64,000 bases of DNA from an uncultured Paracoccaceae bacterium (GCA_947500055.1 CANMQO010000004.1:124001-188000); one strand, 5' to 3'; shown: positions 34,995 to 45,032, counted from the first letter of the stretch. Numbers and translations are program-made. Notes: a model not told the origin generated them from the letters alone.

Positions 34995-35176
34995 GCAACG
35001 TTCGGTGCTGTCGGGCAGGGCGTTTCAGTCCGAATCGTGTGCAGACCTGTTAATGCCTTAATTTGCGGCGAAATGGCGTGTCGGCAAAGCGTCGGCCAGA
35101 CGTCGGCAAAGCGTCGGACCCTTGTCGGGCAATTTGCCGGTTTAACACCGCGCACGGTCCGAAGGTTAATGGGCTG
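34995..35176 (+). repeat. dispersed intergenic element, copy C, with 11-bp periodic GTCGG core
   Basis: It opens with GCAACGTTCGGT and contains GTCGG at 35080, 35091, 35102, 35113 and 35124, all exactly 11 bp apart. It ends with TTTAACACCGCGCACGG and GGTTAATG. The outermost AACGTTCGG and CCGAAGGTT are near inverted repeats. It is the copy with the most units and starts 5 bp after a stop codon. Confidence 0.78.
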
Positions 35177-35342
35177 TTTATCTATGTTATCCGACAGAGC
35201 CCTGCTCGGCATCGCCACGCAGCCTTTTGTCATGAACCGATTGGTAATCGCTTGTTTTCGCCGAGCCGGGTGGCTTGGGCTGGCCAAGGCCGACCGCTTG
35301 CGCTTTTCTGGGCCTACATCCTTTGCCAAGCGGAGCCAGCCG

Positions 35343-36083
35343 ATGATTACTCTTGTGTTTGCCGGAAACATGTCAGCAGAGCGCCGCGCGGTTTTTGAAC
35401 GTGCGGCGGCAAAATGGGACCGGGTTATGGATACCAGCTTTGATCCGGTTACCGTTGAGGGTGAGACATTGCGCGGCGTGCAGATTGATGCGTCGATCAC
35501 GCCAATTGACGGGCCAGAAGGTGTGCTGGGGCAGGCAGGGCCTTCGATCCTGTTCGGCACAACCGGATTGCCTGTCAAAGGTATCATGCAGTTTGATACG
35601 GCTGATGTTGAGCGGCTGGAGGCCCAGGACCGGTTTGCCGATGTGATCTTACATGAAATGGCCCATGTTCTGGGGTTTGGCACGCTATGGCCGCGCAAGA
35701 ATCTGATTGTCGGGTCAGGCAGCGCCGACCCGCGCTTTACCGGGCCGGCGTCGGCGCGCGAGTATGCGCTTTTGGACCCCGAAGGCGGGCGGTTCGTGCC
35801 GGTGGCCAATACCGGTGGTGCCGGCACCCGCGAGGCGCATTGGCGCGAGTTGATTTTCGGTGATGAATTGTTGACCGGCTTTCTATCCGGCGCAGATCGC
35901 CCGCTGAGCCGCATGTCCATCGCGTCGTTTGAGGACCTTGGCTACGTTGTGGATTACACAACGGCTGATCCTTTTGTGTTGCCCAGTTTTCGGCAACTGG
36001 CGCTGATGGGGATCACCGAGGCAGTGCGGGTTTGCGATTTGTGTCGCATGGGCAGAACCACGCCGGTTTTGCTGGAGGGTTGA
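35343..36083 (+). CDS. leishmanolysin-like zinc metalloprotease (M8-type)
   Basis: The protein has the metzincin zinc site HEMAHVLGFGT (His104 and His108 by the chosen start) and a distal EAHWRELIFGDELLTG segment supplying the third His. LSRMSIASFEDLGYVV follows and contains the Met-turn. It has an N-terminal propeptide-like region but no clear signal peptide. The true start is uncertain: the open frame continues upstream into repeat element C, and a start at 35185 would add about 50 residues. It is probably exported or surface-associated in relatives; this is not shown here. Confidence 0.82.
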   Translation: MITLVFAGNMSAERRAVFERAAAKWDRVMDTSFDPVTVEGETLRGVQIDASITPIDGPEGVLGQAGPSILFGTTGLPVKGIMQFDTADVERLEAQDRFADVILHEMAHVLGFGTLWPRKNLIVGSGSADPRFTGPASAREYALLDPEGGRFVPVANTGGAGTREAHWRELIFGDELLTGFLSGADRPLSRMSIASFEDLGYVVDYTTADPFVLPSFRQLALMGITEAVRVCDLCRMGRTTPVLLEG

Positions 36084-36248
36084 GCGGTTATTTGCGCCAA
36101 TTGCGGGTGTCGTGGTGGCCCGGCGGGATATGGCTGAGCGTGTTCTTGCGTGAAATCCGTAATTTCCGTTTTGCCCTGTTTTATTGGGCTTTGCGCGTTA
36201 TTTTCATCGCAACCACTCACCTACCGTTACCTATTGGAGTTCGTACTT

Positions 36249-36434
36249 ATGTCCGATCCCGTTCGCATTTCTTTTGCGCGGTCGCCCGTTTCCGCGCCTT
36301 ATATTCAGCCGCTTGCAACGCAGGTTCGGTTCAACTGGGCGGCGCTCGTTACCTCTGACCCTTATCTGTTGGTCTCCCCCATAGAGCCGGGTCAGCGGGC
36401 GGATAGTGCTGCATCTGACGTGTTTGTTTTCTGA
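36249..36434 (+). CDS. hypothetical protein, 61 aa
   Basis: A short protein beginning MSDPVRISFARSPVSAP with no recognised domain, signal peptide or membrane segment. GGAG lies about 10 nt upstream of the ATG. Because support is limited to a ribosome-binding site and frame, this call is tentative. It ends 12 nt before the convergent BNR-repeat gene. Confidence 0.35.
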   Translation: MSDPVRISFARSPVSAPYIQPLATQVRFNWAALVTSDPYLLVSPIEPGQRADSAASDVFVF

Positions 36435-36446
36435 AGCCTTTCGCGG

Positions 36447-37610
36447 TCAGGCGCCTGACGAATTTTCCAGAACCTCCACCGCAAGGATCGTGGGCAGGTG
36501 GCGCGCGATTTCGTCCCAGCTTTCCCCTTCATCCGTGCTGGCAAAGACCGATCCGCTATTGGTGCCAAAGTAGATCCCTGCGGGATCTTGCGTATCCCCC
36601 GACATGGCCTGTCGCAGCACCGTGAAATAGCAGCTTTGTTGGGGTAGCCCATTGCGCTGTGCTTCCCATGTTTCCCCCGCATCCCGTGAAAGCCAGACCG
36701 CCGCTGCCGCATCGGGCGGGTATCGCCCCGCGCTGTCCCCGTTCAGCGGAAGCGTCCAGATCGTATCGGGGTCGCGTGGATGCACCCGGATCGGGAAGCC
36801 GAAGGTGGATGGCAGCCCATCGGTGATATCGTCCCATGACCGTCCCCCGTCAGATGACCGCCAGACCCCGTGGTGATTTTGCTGATAAAGCCGGTCCTCA
36901 TCCCCCGGTGCGCGCATCATGTTATGTACGCAATGGCCGGTTTCCCCGTTGGCAGGTGCTGCCGGGTGATCATGCTGCCCGCAGCTTTCCGCATTGGACA
37001 GCCGGTTGCGCCGATCCCAGGTTTTGCCCCTATCCTCGGTCGCAAAAACGCCCGCCGCCGAAATGCCGATCCAGAGTTTATCCCGGTTGGCCGGGTCCCC
37101 GACGATTGTGTGCAGCACAAGGCCAGCCGCCCCTGGGTTCCAGCTATCGGCTGAGGGGTGATTGGTCAGCCCGTCGAGCTTTTCCCATGTCTTGCCCTGA
37201 TCATGGCTGGCCAGCAGCGCTGCCGGTTTGGTCCCGGCGTAGAGCGTGCCGTGCACATGCCCCAGTGACCAGATTTGTCCGAATGCATCGCCGAAGGGCA
37301 GGGGGGGGTCCGTCCAGCCAATGGCTTGTGCAAAGTCGGTATCATTGGCCGCCCAGTCATCAACCATGCCCTTGGTCAGTTTCGTGACCTCCCATGTCTG
37401 GCCGCCGTCGCCCGAATGCCAGACCCCAGCCCCATGCCACTCACCGCCGCCACCGGCCCAGATGTTTTGCCTATCCCCGATGACGTGATTGATGGGCCAG
37501 CCATCGCAATATGGCCCTGAAACCTGCCAATCGTCGCGCCCGTTTTTTCCGGTGACCAGAAAGGCCCCTTTGGTGGTGCCGACAAGGATCGTAGTTTGCA
37601 TCGCGGACAT
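36447..37610 (-). CDS. BNR/sortilin-like beta-propeller protein
   Basis: The protein carries repeated Asp-box (SxDxGxTW) motifs, for example HSGDGGQTWE, HDQGKTWEK, EDRGKTWDRR, SSDGGRSWDD, SRDAGETWE and STDEGESWDE, the mark of sialidase/VPS10-type propellers. It has no signal peptide. The chosen start MSAMQTTILVGTTKGAFLV has GGGAGAG upstream and lacks the 18 residues of a longer frame. Catalytic sialidase residues were not evident, so an enzyme activity is not claimed. Confidence 0.85.
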   Translation of the reverse strand: MSAMQTTILVGTTKGAFLVTGKNGRDDWQVSGPYCDGWPINHVIGDRQNIWAGGGGEWHGAGVWHSGDGGQTWEVTKLTKGMVDDWAANDTDFAQAIGWTDPPLPFGDAFGQIWSLGHVHGTLYAGTKPAALLASHDQGKTWEKLDGLTNHPSADSWNPGAAGLVLHTIVGDPANRDKLWIGISAAGVFATEDRGKTWDRRNRLSNAESCGQHDHPAAPANGETGHCVHNMMRAPGDEDRLYQQNHHGVWRSSDGGRSWDDITDGLPSTFGFPIRVHPRDPDTIWTLPLNGDSAGRYPPDAAAAVWLSRDAGETWEAQRNGLPQQSCYFTVLRQAMSGDTQDPAGIYFGTNSGSVFASTDEGESWDEIARHLPTILAVEVLENSSGA

Positions 37611-37754
37611 GAGACTCTCTCCCTGATGTTGCCTGAGATTAACATGATACGGGATTTCGCCCAAATGGTGCCCGCTGCGTGCATGGCTGCCATGCGGTTT
37701 TGCCGCTGCCTAACGCGTCAGCCAAACCCCAGTTCAGGGGTGAAAGGAAATATC

Positions 37755-38321
37755 ATGTCAGATCAGTTTGATATCCGAACCGCAGATATGCCGGAAGAAA
37801 TGCACGCCCTTTTGCGCGACTACCCGCGCGAGGCCTGGGCGGCGCATCCGGGATTTCACGAGAAAACCCGCCATTGGCTGGGTGCCCATCGCATGTTCCG
37901 GCAGCTGAGCGCGGCTGTCCGCAAGGATGCCGAAAGCTATCTGAACGGCGACAAGGACGCGCAGGACTTTGCCGGGCGGCTGAGCTATCGCGGCAATGCG
38001 CTGGTCGGCAATCTGCATGGTCACCACGGGTGGGAGGATCATTCCTATTTCCCGGAATTGTCGGCGGCTGACCCGCGATTTGATGCGGGGTTGGATATTC
38101 TGGAGAAGGATCACGCCGCGTTGGACGTTGTGCTGGACAGTTTTACCCGCACCGCCAATCGCGCGATCAAGCTGGTGCAGCTTGACGATAAAGCAGCGAG
38201 AGACGAGGCGGGTAAGCTGCACGGCGTTGCCGAAACTATTGAGGCGTTTCTGGAACGGCACCTGTCGGATGAAGAAGAACTGGCGGTTCCGATCATTCTG
38301 CATCATCGTTTGCGCGGATAA
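37755..38321 (+). CDS. hemerythrin HHE-domain protein
   Basis: The 188-aa helical protein has the iron-binding His/Glu pattern: HGHHGWEDHSYFPEL, LEKDHAALDVVLDSF and ERHLSDEEELAVPIILHH. Such proteins sense or store oxygen, nitric oxide or iron. AAAGGAA precedes the ATG. It lies 13 bp before a glutathione transferase, suggesting a shared redox-stress context. Confidence 0.9.
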   Translation: MSDQFDIRTADMPEEMHALLRDYPREAWAAHPGFHEKTRHWLGAHRMFRQLSAAVRKDAESYLNGDKDAQDFAGRLSYRGNALVGNLHGHHGWEDHSYFPELSAADPRFDAGLDILEKDHAALDVVLDSFTRTANRAIKLVQLDDKAARDEAGKLHGVAETIEAFLERHLSDEEELAVPIILHHRLRG

Positions 38322-38334
38322 GAAGGAAGCTGCA

Positions 38335-39342
38335 GTGACCAAATCAGTTGAGGAATCGCAGAAAGACGCCGCCGCACGGCGCGCCAAGGGCGAGTTCGTG
38401 CGCGGTGTCAGCCGGTTTCGTGCTGTGTTGGGGGAACATCCTGATTTTCCGGCGGAACCGGGGCGCTATCATCTGTTTGTCGCGCTGAATTGCCCTTGGT
38501 GTCATCGTGTCACGCTGGCCCGCAATGTGCTGGGCTTGCAGGATAGCATCACGATGGATGTGGCCTTTCCCGGTCGCACGAATGATGATGACCCGGTTGC
38601 CCCTAATCTGTGGGAGTTCAATCCCGCGCGCGTCGCGTCGCTGACTGGGACGACATTGCCTGAATGCACGACAGAGACGGCGACGGGGCAAGTCTATCGG
38701 CTTGCCCGCCAGATCTATGATGCCGAAGGATCGAATGAGGCATCGCTGCCGATCCTTTATGATAAGAAGGCCAAGCGCATCGTGAATAATGAGAGTGCCG
38801 AGATTATTCGCATGTTGAACGCGCAGGCGGAGGCGTTGGGGGCGGCTGAGGCTGCGCAGCTTGATCTTTATCCGGCGGATTTGTCGACAGAGATTGATGC
38901 GCTGAACGAAGAGATTTACGTGGCCATCAATAACGGCGCCTACAAGGCCGGGTTCTCATCCGATCAGGCGGTCTATGCCGCGGCCTTTGAGGCATATTTT
39001 TCGATGTTGCAGGCATTGGAGGATCGTTTGGCCGCCGATGATCGGCCCTTTCTGACCGGTGATCGTTTTACCGAGGCCGATCTGCGCCTGTTTCCGACCC
39101 TCTATCGCCATGATCCGGTTTATTATGTCAGGATGAAGCTGAATGGCGCCCGGATACTGGATTTCCCACATCTGTGGCGCTGGCTTTGCCGCGTCTATGC
39201 CTTGCCCGGCGTGGCTGACAGCAATTCACTGACCCATTGTAGGCAAGGGTATTTTGGCCGGTCCTGGAATAATGTCGTGCCCTTGGGCCCGTTTCATCCG
39301 ATGCCCTATCCGGAGGCTTATGGGCATCCGGAACTGGCGTAA
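38335..39342 (+). CDS. glutathionyl-hydroquinone reductase-type glutathione transferase
   Basis: The 335-aa protein has the xi-class GST hallmark NCPWCHRVTLARNVLGL with the catalytic Cys, followed by PILYDKKAKRIVNNESAEIIRMLN, and the C-terminal helical domain with FLTGDRFTEADLRLFPTL and VYALPGV. Members such as YqjG reduce glutathionyl-hydroquinones. GTG start with GGAAG upstream. It follows the hemerythrin gene in the same orientation. Confidence 0.92.
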   Translation: MTKSVEESQKDAAARRAKGEFVRGVSRFRAVLGEHPDFPAEPGRYHLFVALNCPWCHRVTLARNVLGLQDSITMDVAFPGRTNDDDPVAPNLWEFNPARVASLTGTTLPECTTETATGQVYRLARQIYDAEGSNEASLPILYDKKAKRIVNNESAEIIRMLNAQAEALGAAEAAQLDLYPADLSTEIDALNEEIYVAINNGAYKAGFSSDQAVYAAAFEAYFSMLQALEDRLAADDRPFLTGDRFTEADLRLFPTLYRHDPVYYVRMKLNGARILDFPHLWRWLCRVYALPGVADSNSLTHCRQGYFGRSWNNVVPLGPFHPMPYPEAYGHPELA

Positions 39343-39383
39343 CCTTTTATCCGGAAAGTTGCTGTGTCGCACTGAGGGCAACC

Positions 39384-39430
39384 CCTGACCCTGGGTGGGG
39401 GTGAAGCCCCCTCCCGTGGGGAGGGTCGGG
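39384..39430. terminator. GC-rich nested hairpin between convergent genes
   Basis: GACCCT pairs with AGGGTC around a GGGGG/CCCCC inner stem. There is no T-tract. It lies between the glutathione transferase and the aminotransferase genes, which converge. Confidence 0.5.
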
Positions 39431-39481
39431 TGCTGCCCGGTCTGTCGAACGGGCGGGACATTTAATAGGACCAGGCTGACC

Positions 39482-40756
<1,275 letters not shown>

Positions 40757-40758
40757 TT

Positions 40759-41151
40759 ATGACAGATAATGCGGGTTGGTACAGTGAAGACGCGGCAACC
40801 TTTGGGGATCGCCTTGCTGGCGCGCGTGATGCCGCCGGGCTGACCCAGGCCGCTTTGGCGGGCAAGATTGGTGTGAAAACGACGGTTATTGCAGGTTGGG
40901 AAAATGACCTGAAAGAACCGCGTGCGAACCGCCTGCAGATGCTGTCAGGCATTCTGGGTGTTTCGCTGAGCTGGCTTTTGACCGGGCAGGGCGACGGACC
41001 GGAGGCGCCCGAGGATGTGACGCCGATTTCGGCTGATCTGACCGAAATGCTGGCCGAAATGCGTTTGCTGCGCACGCAGATGCTGGCAGCGACGGAACGT
41101 CTGGGCCATCTGGAAAAACGCTTGCGCAACGCGATCAAGGAGCAGGCATGA
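40759..41151 (+). CDS. XRE-family helix-turn-helix regulator
   Basis: The N-terminal HTH (about 14-70: TFGDRLAGARDAAGLTQAALAGKIGVKTTVIAGWENDLKEPR) is of the Cro/CI type. The rest is a predicted helical/coiled-coil segment (ADLTEMLAEMRLLRTQML, then ERLGHLEKRL). It overlaps sdhE by ATGA, so its regulation could be tied to succinate dehydrogenase assembly, though no target site is visible. Confidence 0.92.
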   Translation: MTDNAGWYSEDAATFGDRLAGARDAAGLTQAALAGKIGVKTTVIAGWENDLKEPRANRLQMLSGILGVSLSWLLTGQGDGPEAPEDVTPISADLTEMLAEMRLLRTQMLAATERLGHLEKRLRNAIKEQA

Positions 41152-41420
41152 CCGAACCCCGTGCGGCGATGGTCAAGCGGCTGCATATGCGGTCGATGCG
41201 GCGCGGGATCAAGGAGATGGACCTCATACTGTCCGCCTTTGCCGCGCGTCACCTGGCAGACATGTCGGATGACGACCTGGCGCTTTACGATCGGTTGCTG
41301 ACCGAGAATGACCACGATATCTATGGCTGGATCGGTGGCCAGTTTGTGGTGCCGGATGTCTATGCCGCGTTAATCGGGCGCATTGCCGCTGGGGCGCATG
41401 GCGTCACACGGCCTGCCTAG
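41148..41420 (+). CDS. sdhE: succinate dehydrogenase assembly factor 2
   Basis: The 90-aa protein has the SdhE/Sdh5 signature RSMRRGIKEMDLIL, containing the conserved RGxxE motif, and the downstream DDDLALYDRLLTENDHDIYGWI segment. It assists covalent FAD attachment to SdhA. It is coupled to the XRE regulator. Confidence 0.95.
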   Translation: MTEPRAAMVKRLHMRSMRRGIKEMDLILSAFAARHLADMSDDDLALYDRLLTENDHDIYGWIGGQFVVPDVYAALIGRIAAGAHGVTRPA

Positions 41421-41442
41421 ATTACGCTGACTTAGGATCAAT

Positions 41443-41459
41443 TTTAGTATTTAACTAAA
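41443..41459. promoter_or_regulatory. inverted repeat upstream of the MarR regulator, possible operator
   Basis: TTTAGT and ACTAAA are inverted around ATTTA in an AT-rich patch 53 bp before the MarR gene. Autoregulation through this site is plausible but only inferred from position. Confidence 0.5.
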
Positions 41460-41511
41460 TCTTGTTTGTTTCGTCTTATTCCGTTTTGCGAGCAGAAGAC
41501 GGAGTGATGAA

Positions 41512-42033
41512 ATGAGTATTCATGAGACCATGCCAAGCCCGCGAGAGGACGGGGTTGCGAGCGCACGCAGCGCGACTTTTATGGCGTCCTACCTCGATTC
41601 GCTGACCCTTGTTGAACGGCTGCACCGCCTGTTGCTGGACGTGATCAAGGATGAGTTTGAGCGGCTCGGTGTATTGGAGATCAACGCGGTGCAGGCATTG
41701 CTGCTATTCAATATCGGCGACAATGAGGTAACGGCGGGTGAATTGAAATCCCGGGGTTATTATCAAGGCTCCAATGTATCCTATAATCTCAAGAAACTGG
41801 TCGAAGCAGGTTACATGCACCACCAGCGCAGCGAGATTGACCGCCGGTCCGTTCGCGTCCGCCTGACCGAAAAAGGCCGCGATGTGCAAAAAGTGGTGGA
41901 AGACCTGTTCGCCAAACACGCCAGCGGGCTGGTTGATCGTGGTGTGCTGGATCAGGAGGGGATCGAGGATATTACGTCGTCGCTTCGCCGGGTTGAACGC
42001 TACTGGACGGAGCAGATCCGGTATATCTATTGA
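41512..42033 (+). CDS. MarR-family winged-helix regulator (LdtR-like)
   Basis: A 173-aa protein with a central winged helix (VTAGELKSRGYYQGSNVSYNLKKLVEAGYMHHQRSEIDRRSVRVRLTEKG) and flanking dimerisation helices. The order and length resemble the alphaproteobacterial LdtR group, linked in rhizobia to envelope and L,D-transpeptidase control. It converges with and overlaps the DUF1194 gene by 7 nt. Confidence 0.88.
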   Translation: MSIHETMPSPREDGVASARSATFMASYLDSLTLVERLHRLLLDVIKDEFERLGVLEINAVQALLLFNIGDNEVTAGELKSRGYYQGSNVSYNLKKLVEAGYMHHQRSEIDRRSVRVRLTEKGRDVQKVVEDLFAKHASGLVDRGVLDQEGIEDITSSLRRVERYWTEQIRYIY

Positions 42034-42773
42034 CGGCGCGACGGTGTTGTTTTGGCGGGCTCGTGTCTGGCTGGCCCGCTTCCGATCGCCAGGCTTTGTA
42101 ATTCGCGCAGCAATTTACGCTCCATCGCGGCGGCGTAGTCGTTGAACCCAAGGGCCGATTCGACAAACGCGCCCGGGCCACGGATCACATATGTGCGGTA
42201 GTAAGACGAAAGCTCCTTGATCTCAGCAAGCCGTTCATCATCGCCCTTCTGGTCGCCCGAACCGATGACCAGACCGTTCACGACCACGCCAGCGGGGCGC
42301 AACCTGTCCGCGATGTCCTGCGGTCGGGGCCCGGTATTGGCTGGACCATCGCCCGACAGATCGAGAGTGCGTTTCCAGCATGCGCTCTGATCGCGCAACA
42401 GGACGAAACCGGCAAGCATCGCAGATCCGACAGCGGTTGTTGGTGCGGCCTCTCTGCGTTGATGGCCAAGCAGTGCCGATCTGGCTGTTTGCAGCGCCGC
42501 CATATCGGACAGTTCTGTCCATGGCAGGATGACGGTCTGGTCCTCCGGCCCGCTCCATTCATAAACGGTGATCCGAATGGGCGCGGCGGGTTGGGCGAAC
42601 AAAACGTCACGCACGGCGGGGCTATCCAATGCGGTGGCAAGACCATCCAGTTGCAATCGGTATTCTGATGCATCAACCGACCCGGAAACATCCAACCCCA
42701 GTGCCAATGCCTGTCGACAGGCGGCATCGGCCCCAAACGGTATGCACAGCAAGGGTAGCAAAAGGCGGATCAT
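42027..42773 (-). CDS. DUF1194 VWA-like secreted protein, paralogue 1
   Basis: An N-terminal signal (IRLLLPLLCIPFGADA) is followed by a von Willebrand A-like fold with the metal-site motif ALGLDVSGSVDASEY and conserved RTLDLSGDGPANTG and VVVNGLVIG segments. DUF1194 proteins are periplasmic and of unknown role. The upstream gene is a close paralogue overlapping by ATGA, so the pair is a tandem duplication. Confidence 0.9.
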   Translation of the reverse strand: MIRLLLPLLCIPFGADAACRQALALGLDVSGSVDASEYRLQLDGLATALDSPAVRDVLFAQPAAPIRITVYEWSGPEDQTVILPWTELSDMAALQTARSALLGHQRREAAPTTAVGSAMLAGFVLLRDQSACWKRTLDLSGDGPANTGPRPQDIADRLRPAGVVVNGLVIGSGDQKGDDERLAEIKELSSYYRTYVIRGPGAFVESALGFNDYAAAMERKLLRELQSLAIGSGPARHEPAKTTPSRRQ

Positions 42774-43474
42774 CCCTTTGGCGCGTCTGTCTGTGGGGTT
42801 TGCCCCAACACCATTGCCGATAGTTCACGGACCAGTTTGCGCTGCATTGCGCTTTGAAAATCCGGATAGCCATTGGCGATTTCAAGGAATGCGCCCGGAC
42901 CCTTGACCACATGGTTGCGGTAGAATGAGATCAGTTGGGTTTCAGCTTCGAACTCACCGCCATTGATCACCAGACCATTCACGGTCACCGTATCAAGCGG
43001 GAATGCGGCAAAGGCCTGCGCGGGTCCGAAACCATCATTGTTTTCGCCGTCGCCAGAGACATCGATGGTTTGCGACGCACAATCCGGCGCGTGCCCCAAC
43101 AGCGTTGCCGCGTGGCCCAACGCGTAGCCCATCGCTGTGGGGAAATCATTATGGCTGCGACGGCTGCCTGCGATGGTAGCAGCAAAGGTTGCCAGATCGC
43201 TGGGGGTCTCGATCAATGACCAGCCGGTTAGATTGGCCTGATTGTAACGACCGCTCCATTCAAAAACGATAAGGGCGACAGGGTCGGGGCTGACAAAGAA
43301 TGCAGCCTGCACATCCGGTGCGATCAATGCGGCGGCCAGCCCCTGCCGCTGCAACTGGTCCTCGACGGCATCGACGGAGGATGACACATCCATTGCCAGC
43401 ACCAGTGCCAGCCGACAGGCATCGGCGGGACCCGCCAAAAGGCTGGCCCCGATCAGGGGACCAGCCCTTACCAA
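42770..43474 (-). CDS. DUF1194 VWA-like secreted protein, paralogue 2
   Basis: It has a signal-like N-terminus (GPLIGASLLAGPADA) and LVLAMDVSSSVDAVEDQLQ as metal-site motif. QTIDVSGDGENNDG, VTVNGLVINGG and KGPGAFLEIANGYPDFQSAMQRKL correspond one by one to paralogue 1. It overlaps the glyoxalase gene by 7 nt at its start. Both proteins keep the serine-rich ion-binding site. Confidence 0.9.
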   Translation of the reverse strand: MVRAGPLIGASLLAGPADACRLALVLAMDVSSSVDAVEDQLQRQGLAAALIAPDVQAAFFVSPDPVALIVFEWSGRYNQANLTGWSLIETPSDLATFAATIAGSRRSHNDFPTAMGYALGHAATLLGHAPDCASQTIDVSGDGENNDGFGPAQAFAAFPLDTVTVNGLVINGGEFEAETQLISFYRNHVVKGPGAFLEIANGYPDFQSAMQRKLVRELSAMVLGQTPQTDAPKG

Positions 43475-43896
43475 TGGCCGGTGTTTTCCATGCTGGCCCA
43501 GGGTTCGGCAGATGGTAGGTCATCCCCTTCCTGCAACAGCTCAATCGAGATGTTGTCTGGCGACCGGACAAAGGCCATATGCCCGTCGCGCGGCGGTCGG
43601 TTGATCGTCACGCCATTGTCCATCAGGTGCTGGCAGGTGTCATAGATATTGGCCACCCTGTAGGCCAGATGCCCAAAATGACGGCTGTCGGCGGGCAACC
43701 CATCATCGCCGTCCCAATTGTAGGTCAATTCCACGGGGCATTCCTCTTGTCCGGGAGGCGCCATGAAAACAAGGGTGAAACGCCCAGATTCGTTTTCAAA
43801 ACGACGGGTCTCCTTCAGCCCGAGCAGTTCATAAAAAGCGAGAGATTTGTCGAGGTCTTTTACCCGGACCATGGTGTGCAGATATTTCAGGGACAT
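43468..43896 (-). CDS. gloA: lactoylglutathione lyase (glyoxalase I)
   Basis: GloA isomerises the methylglyoxal-glutathione hemithioacetal. The VOC fold repeats are KYLHTMVRVKDLDKSLAFY with the first metal His, TLVFMAPPGQEECPVELTYNW with a Glu ligand, FGHLAYRVANIYD with the second His and PDNISIELLQEGDD with the last Glu. The start at 43896 is preferred since AAGGA precedes it; three residues earlier is an alternative. Confidence 0.93.
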   Translation of the reverse strand: MSLKYLHTMVRVKDLDKSLAFYELLGLKETRRFENESGRFTLVFMAPPGQEECPVELTYNWDGDDGLPADSRHFGHLAYRVANIYDTCQHLMDNGVTINRPPRDGHMAFVRSPDNISIELLQEGDDLPSAEPWASMENTGHW

Positions 43897-44127
43897 GCGG
43901 TCCATCCTTATTTTATGGCGGCTGTTATCCTATGGTACCCGTCGCGGCGCCGGGGGCAAATGCGAAATGTTGTGACCGCTTCACCAGCGACTTGCCGGAA
44001 CGCGCGCCCACTGTGTTTTCGGGACACGCTTTGCCTTCACTGCAGATGAATTCATGTTGTCAGGCTGGCGGTTCCGGTCCAGCCATGTCAGCTTGACCCA
44101 AGGACAGGCTTAAAGGGACAAACACAG

Positions 44128-45021
44128 ATGACGCGTTTCGTTTCGGTCGGGGAATGCATGGTCGAAATGACACCGCAGGGCAAATCCGGCGAATACACCA
44201 TGTCATTTGCGGGGGATACGCTGAACACCGCCTGGTATATTCGTCAGCTTTGCCCTGATTGGGGGGTGGACTATGTCACTGCGGTCGGCCGCGATCAGGT
44301 TTCAGACAAAATGGTTGCATTCATGTCGGATGCGGGGATCGGGACAGATCATGTCAGGCGGATCGATGACCGGACGGCTGGCCTTTATCTGATTTCACTT
44401 GATCGGGGGGAGCGTCATTTTCACTATTGGCGCAGTCAGGCCGCGGCACGGCTCTTGGCGCAGGATGGACCGACCCTGCTGAAAGCCTTTACCGGGGGTG
44501 ACGTCATCTATTTTTCCGGTATTACGCTGGCGATTCTCGAAGGTGCCGGTCGGGACAAGCTTCTGGATGCTGTGGCCCGCGCCCGCACCCGTGGCAAGAC
44601 CATCGTGTTTGACACGAATCTGCGCCTGGCGTTGTGGGAAAACCCCGATCAAATGCGTGATTGGATCACAAAGGCGGCGGTGCTTAGTCATATTGTTTTG
44701 CCGTCCCATGATGATGAGGCGCAACATCTTGGCGACAGGGATGGATTGGCAACCCGCGACCGCTATGCCGCGCTGGGCCCTGCCACCGTGGTGGTCAAAA
44801 ACGGGCCAGGCTTGATTCACTATCAGCATTACGGCGAAAAGGGTGTTGTTGAACCTGCCATTGTCAGTGATCTGGTTGATACCACCGCCGCAGGCGACAG
44901 TTTCAACGCCGGATTTTTGGCGACGCTTCTTGCCGGGTTGCCGGTTGAGGATGCGATCAATGCCGCCAGCAATGTGGCACGCCGGGTCATCAAAGGGCGC
45001 GGTGCATTGGTATCAATTTGA
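44128..45021 (+). CDS. kdgK: 2-keto-3-deoxygluconate kinase, PfkB family
   Basis: The 297-aa protein has the ribokinase-type motifs GGDTLNTA-like SFAGDTLNTAWYIRQL near 30, FDTNLRLALW near 165 and the catalytic ATP site DTTAAGDSFNAGFLA (about 251-265) with the base Asp. KDG kinase is favoured by the overall pattern; another sugar kinase specificity is possible. AAAGGGA lies upstream of the ATG. Confidence 0.85.
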   Translation: MTRFVSVGECMVEMTPQGKSGEYTMSFAGDTLNTAWYIRQLCPDWGVDYVTAVGRDQVSDKMVAFMSDAGIGTDHVRRIDDRTAGLYLISLDRGERHFHYWRSQAAARLLAQDGPTLLKAFTGGDVIYFSGITLAILEGAGRDKLLDAVARARTRGKTIVFDTNLRLALWENPDQMRDWITKAAVLSHIVLPSHDDEAQHLGDRDGLATRDRYAALGPATVVVKNGPGLIHYQHYGEKGVVEPAIVSDLVDTTAAGDSFNAGFLATLLAGLPVEDAINAASNVARRVIKGRGALVSI

Positions 45022-45032
45022 GGGGGTTACCA

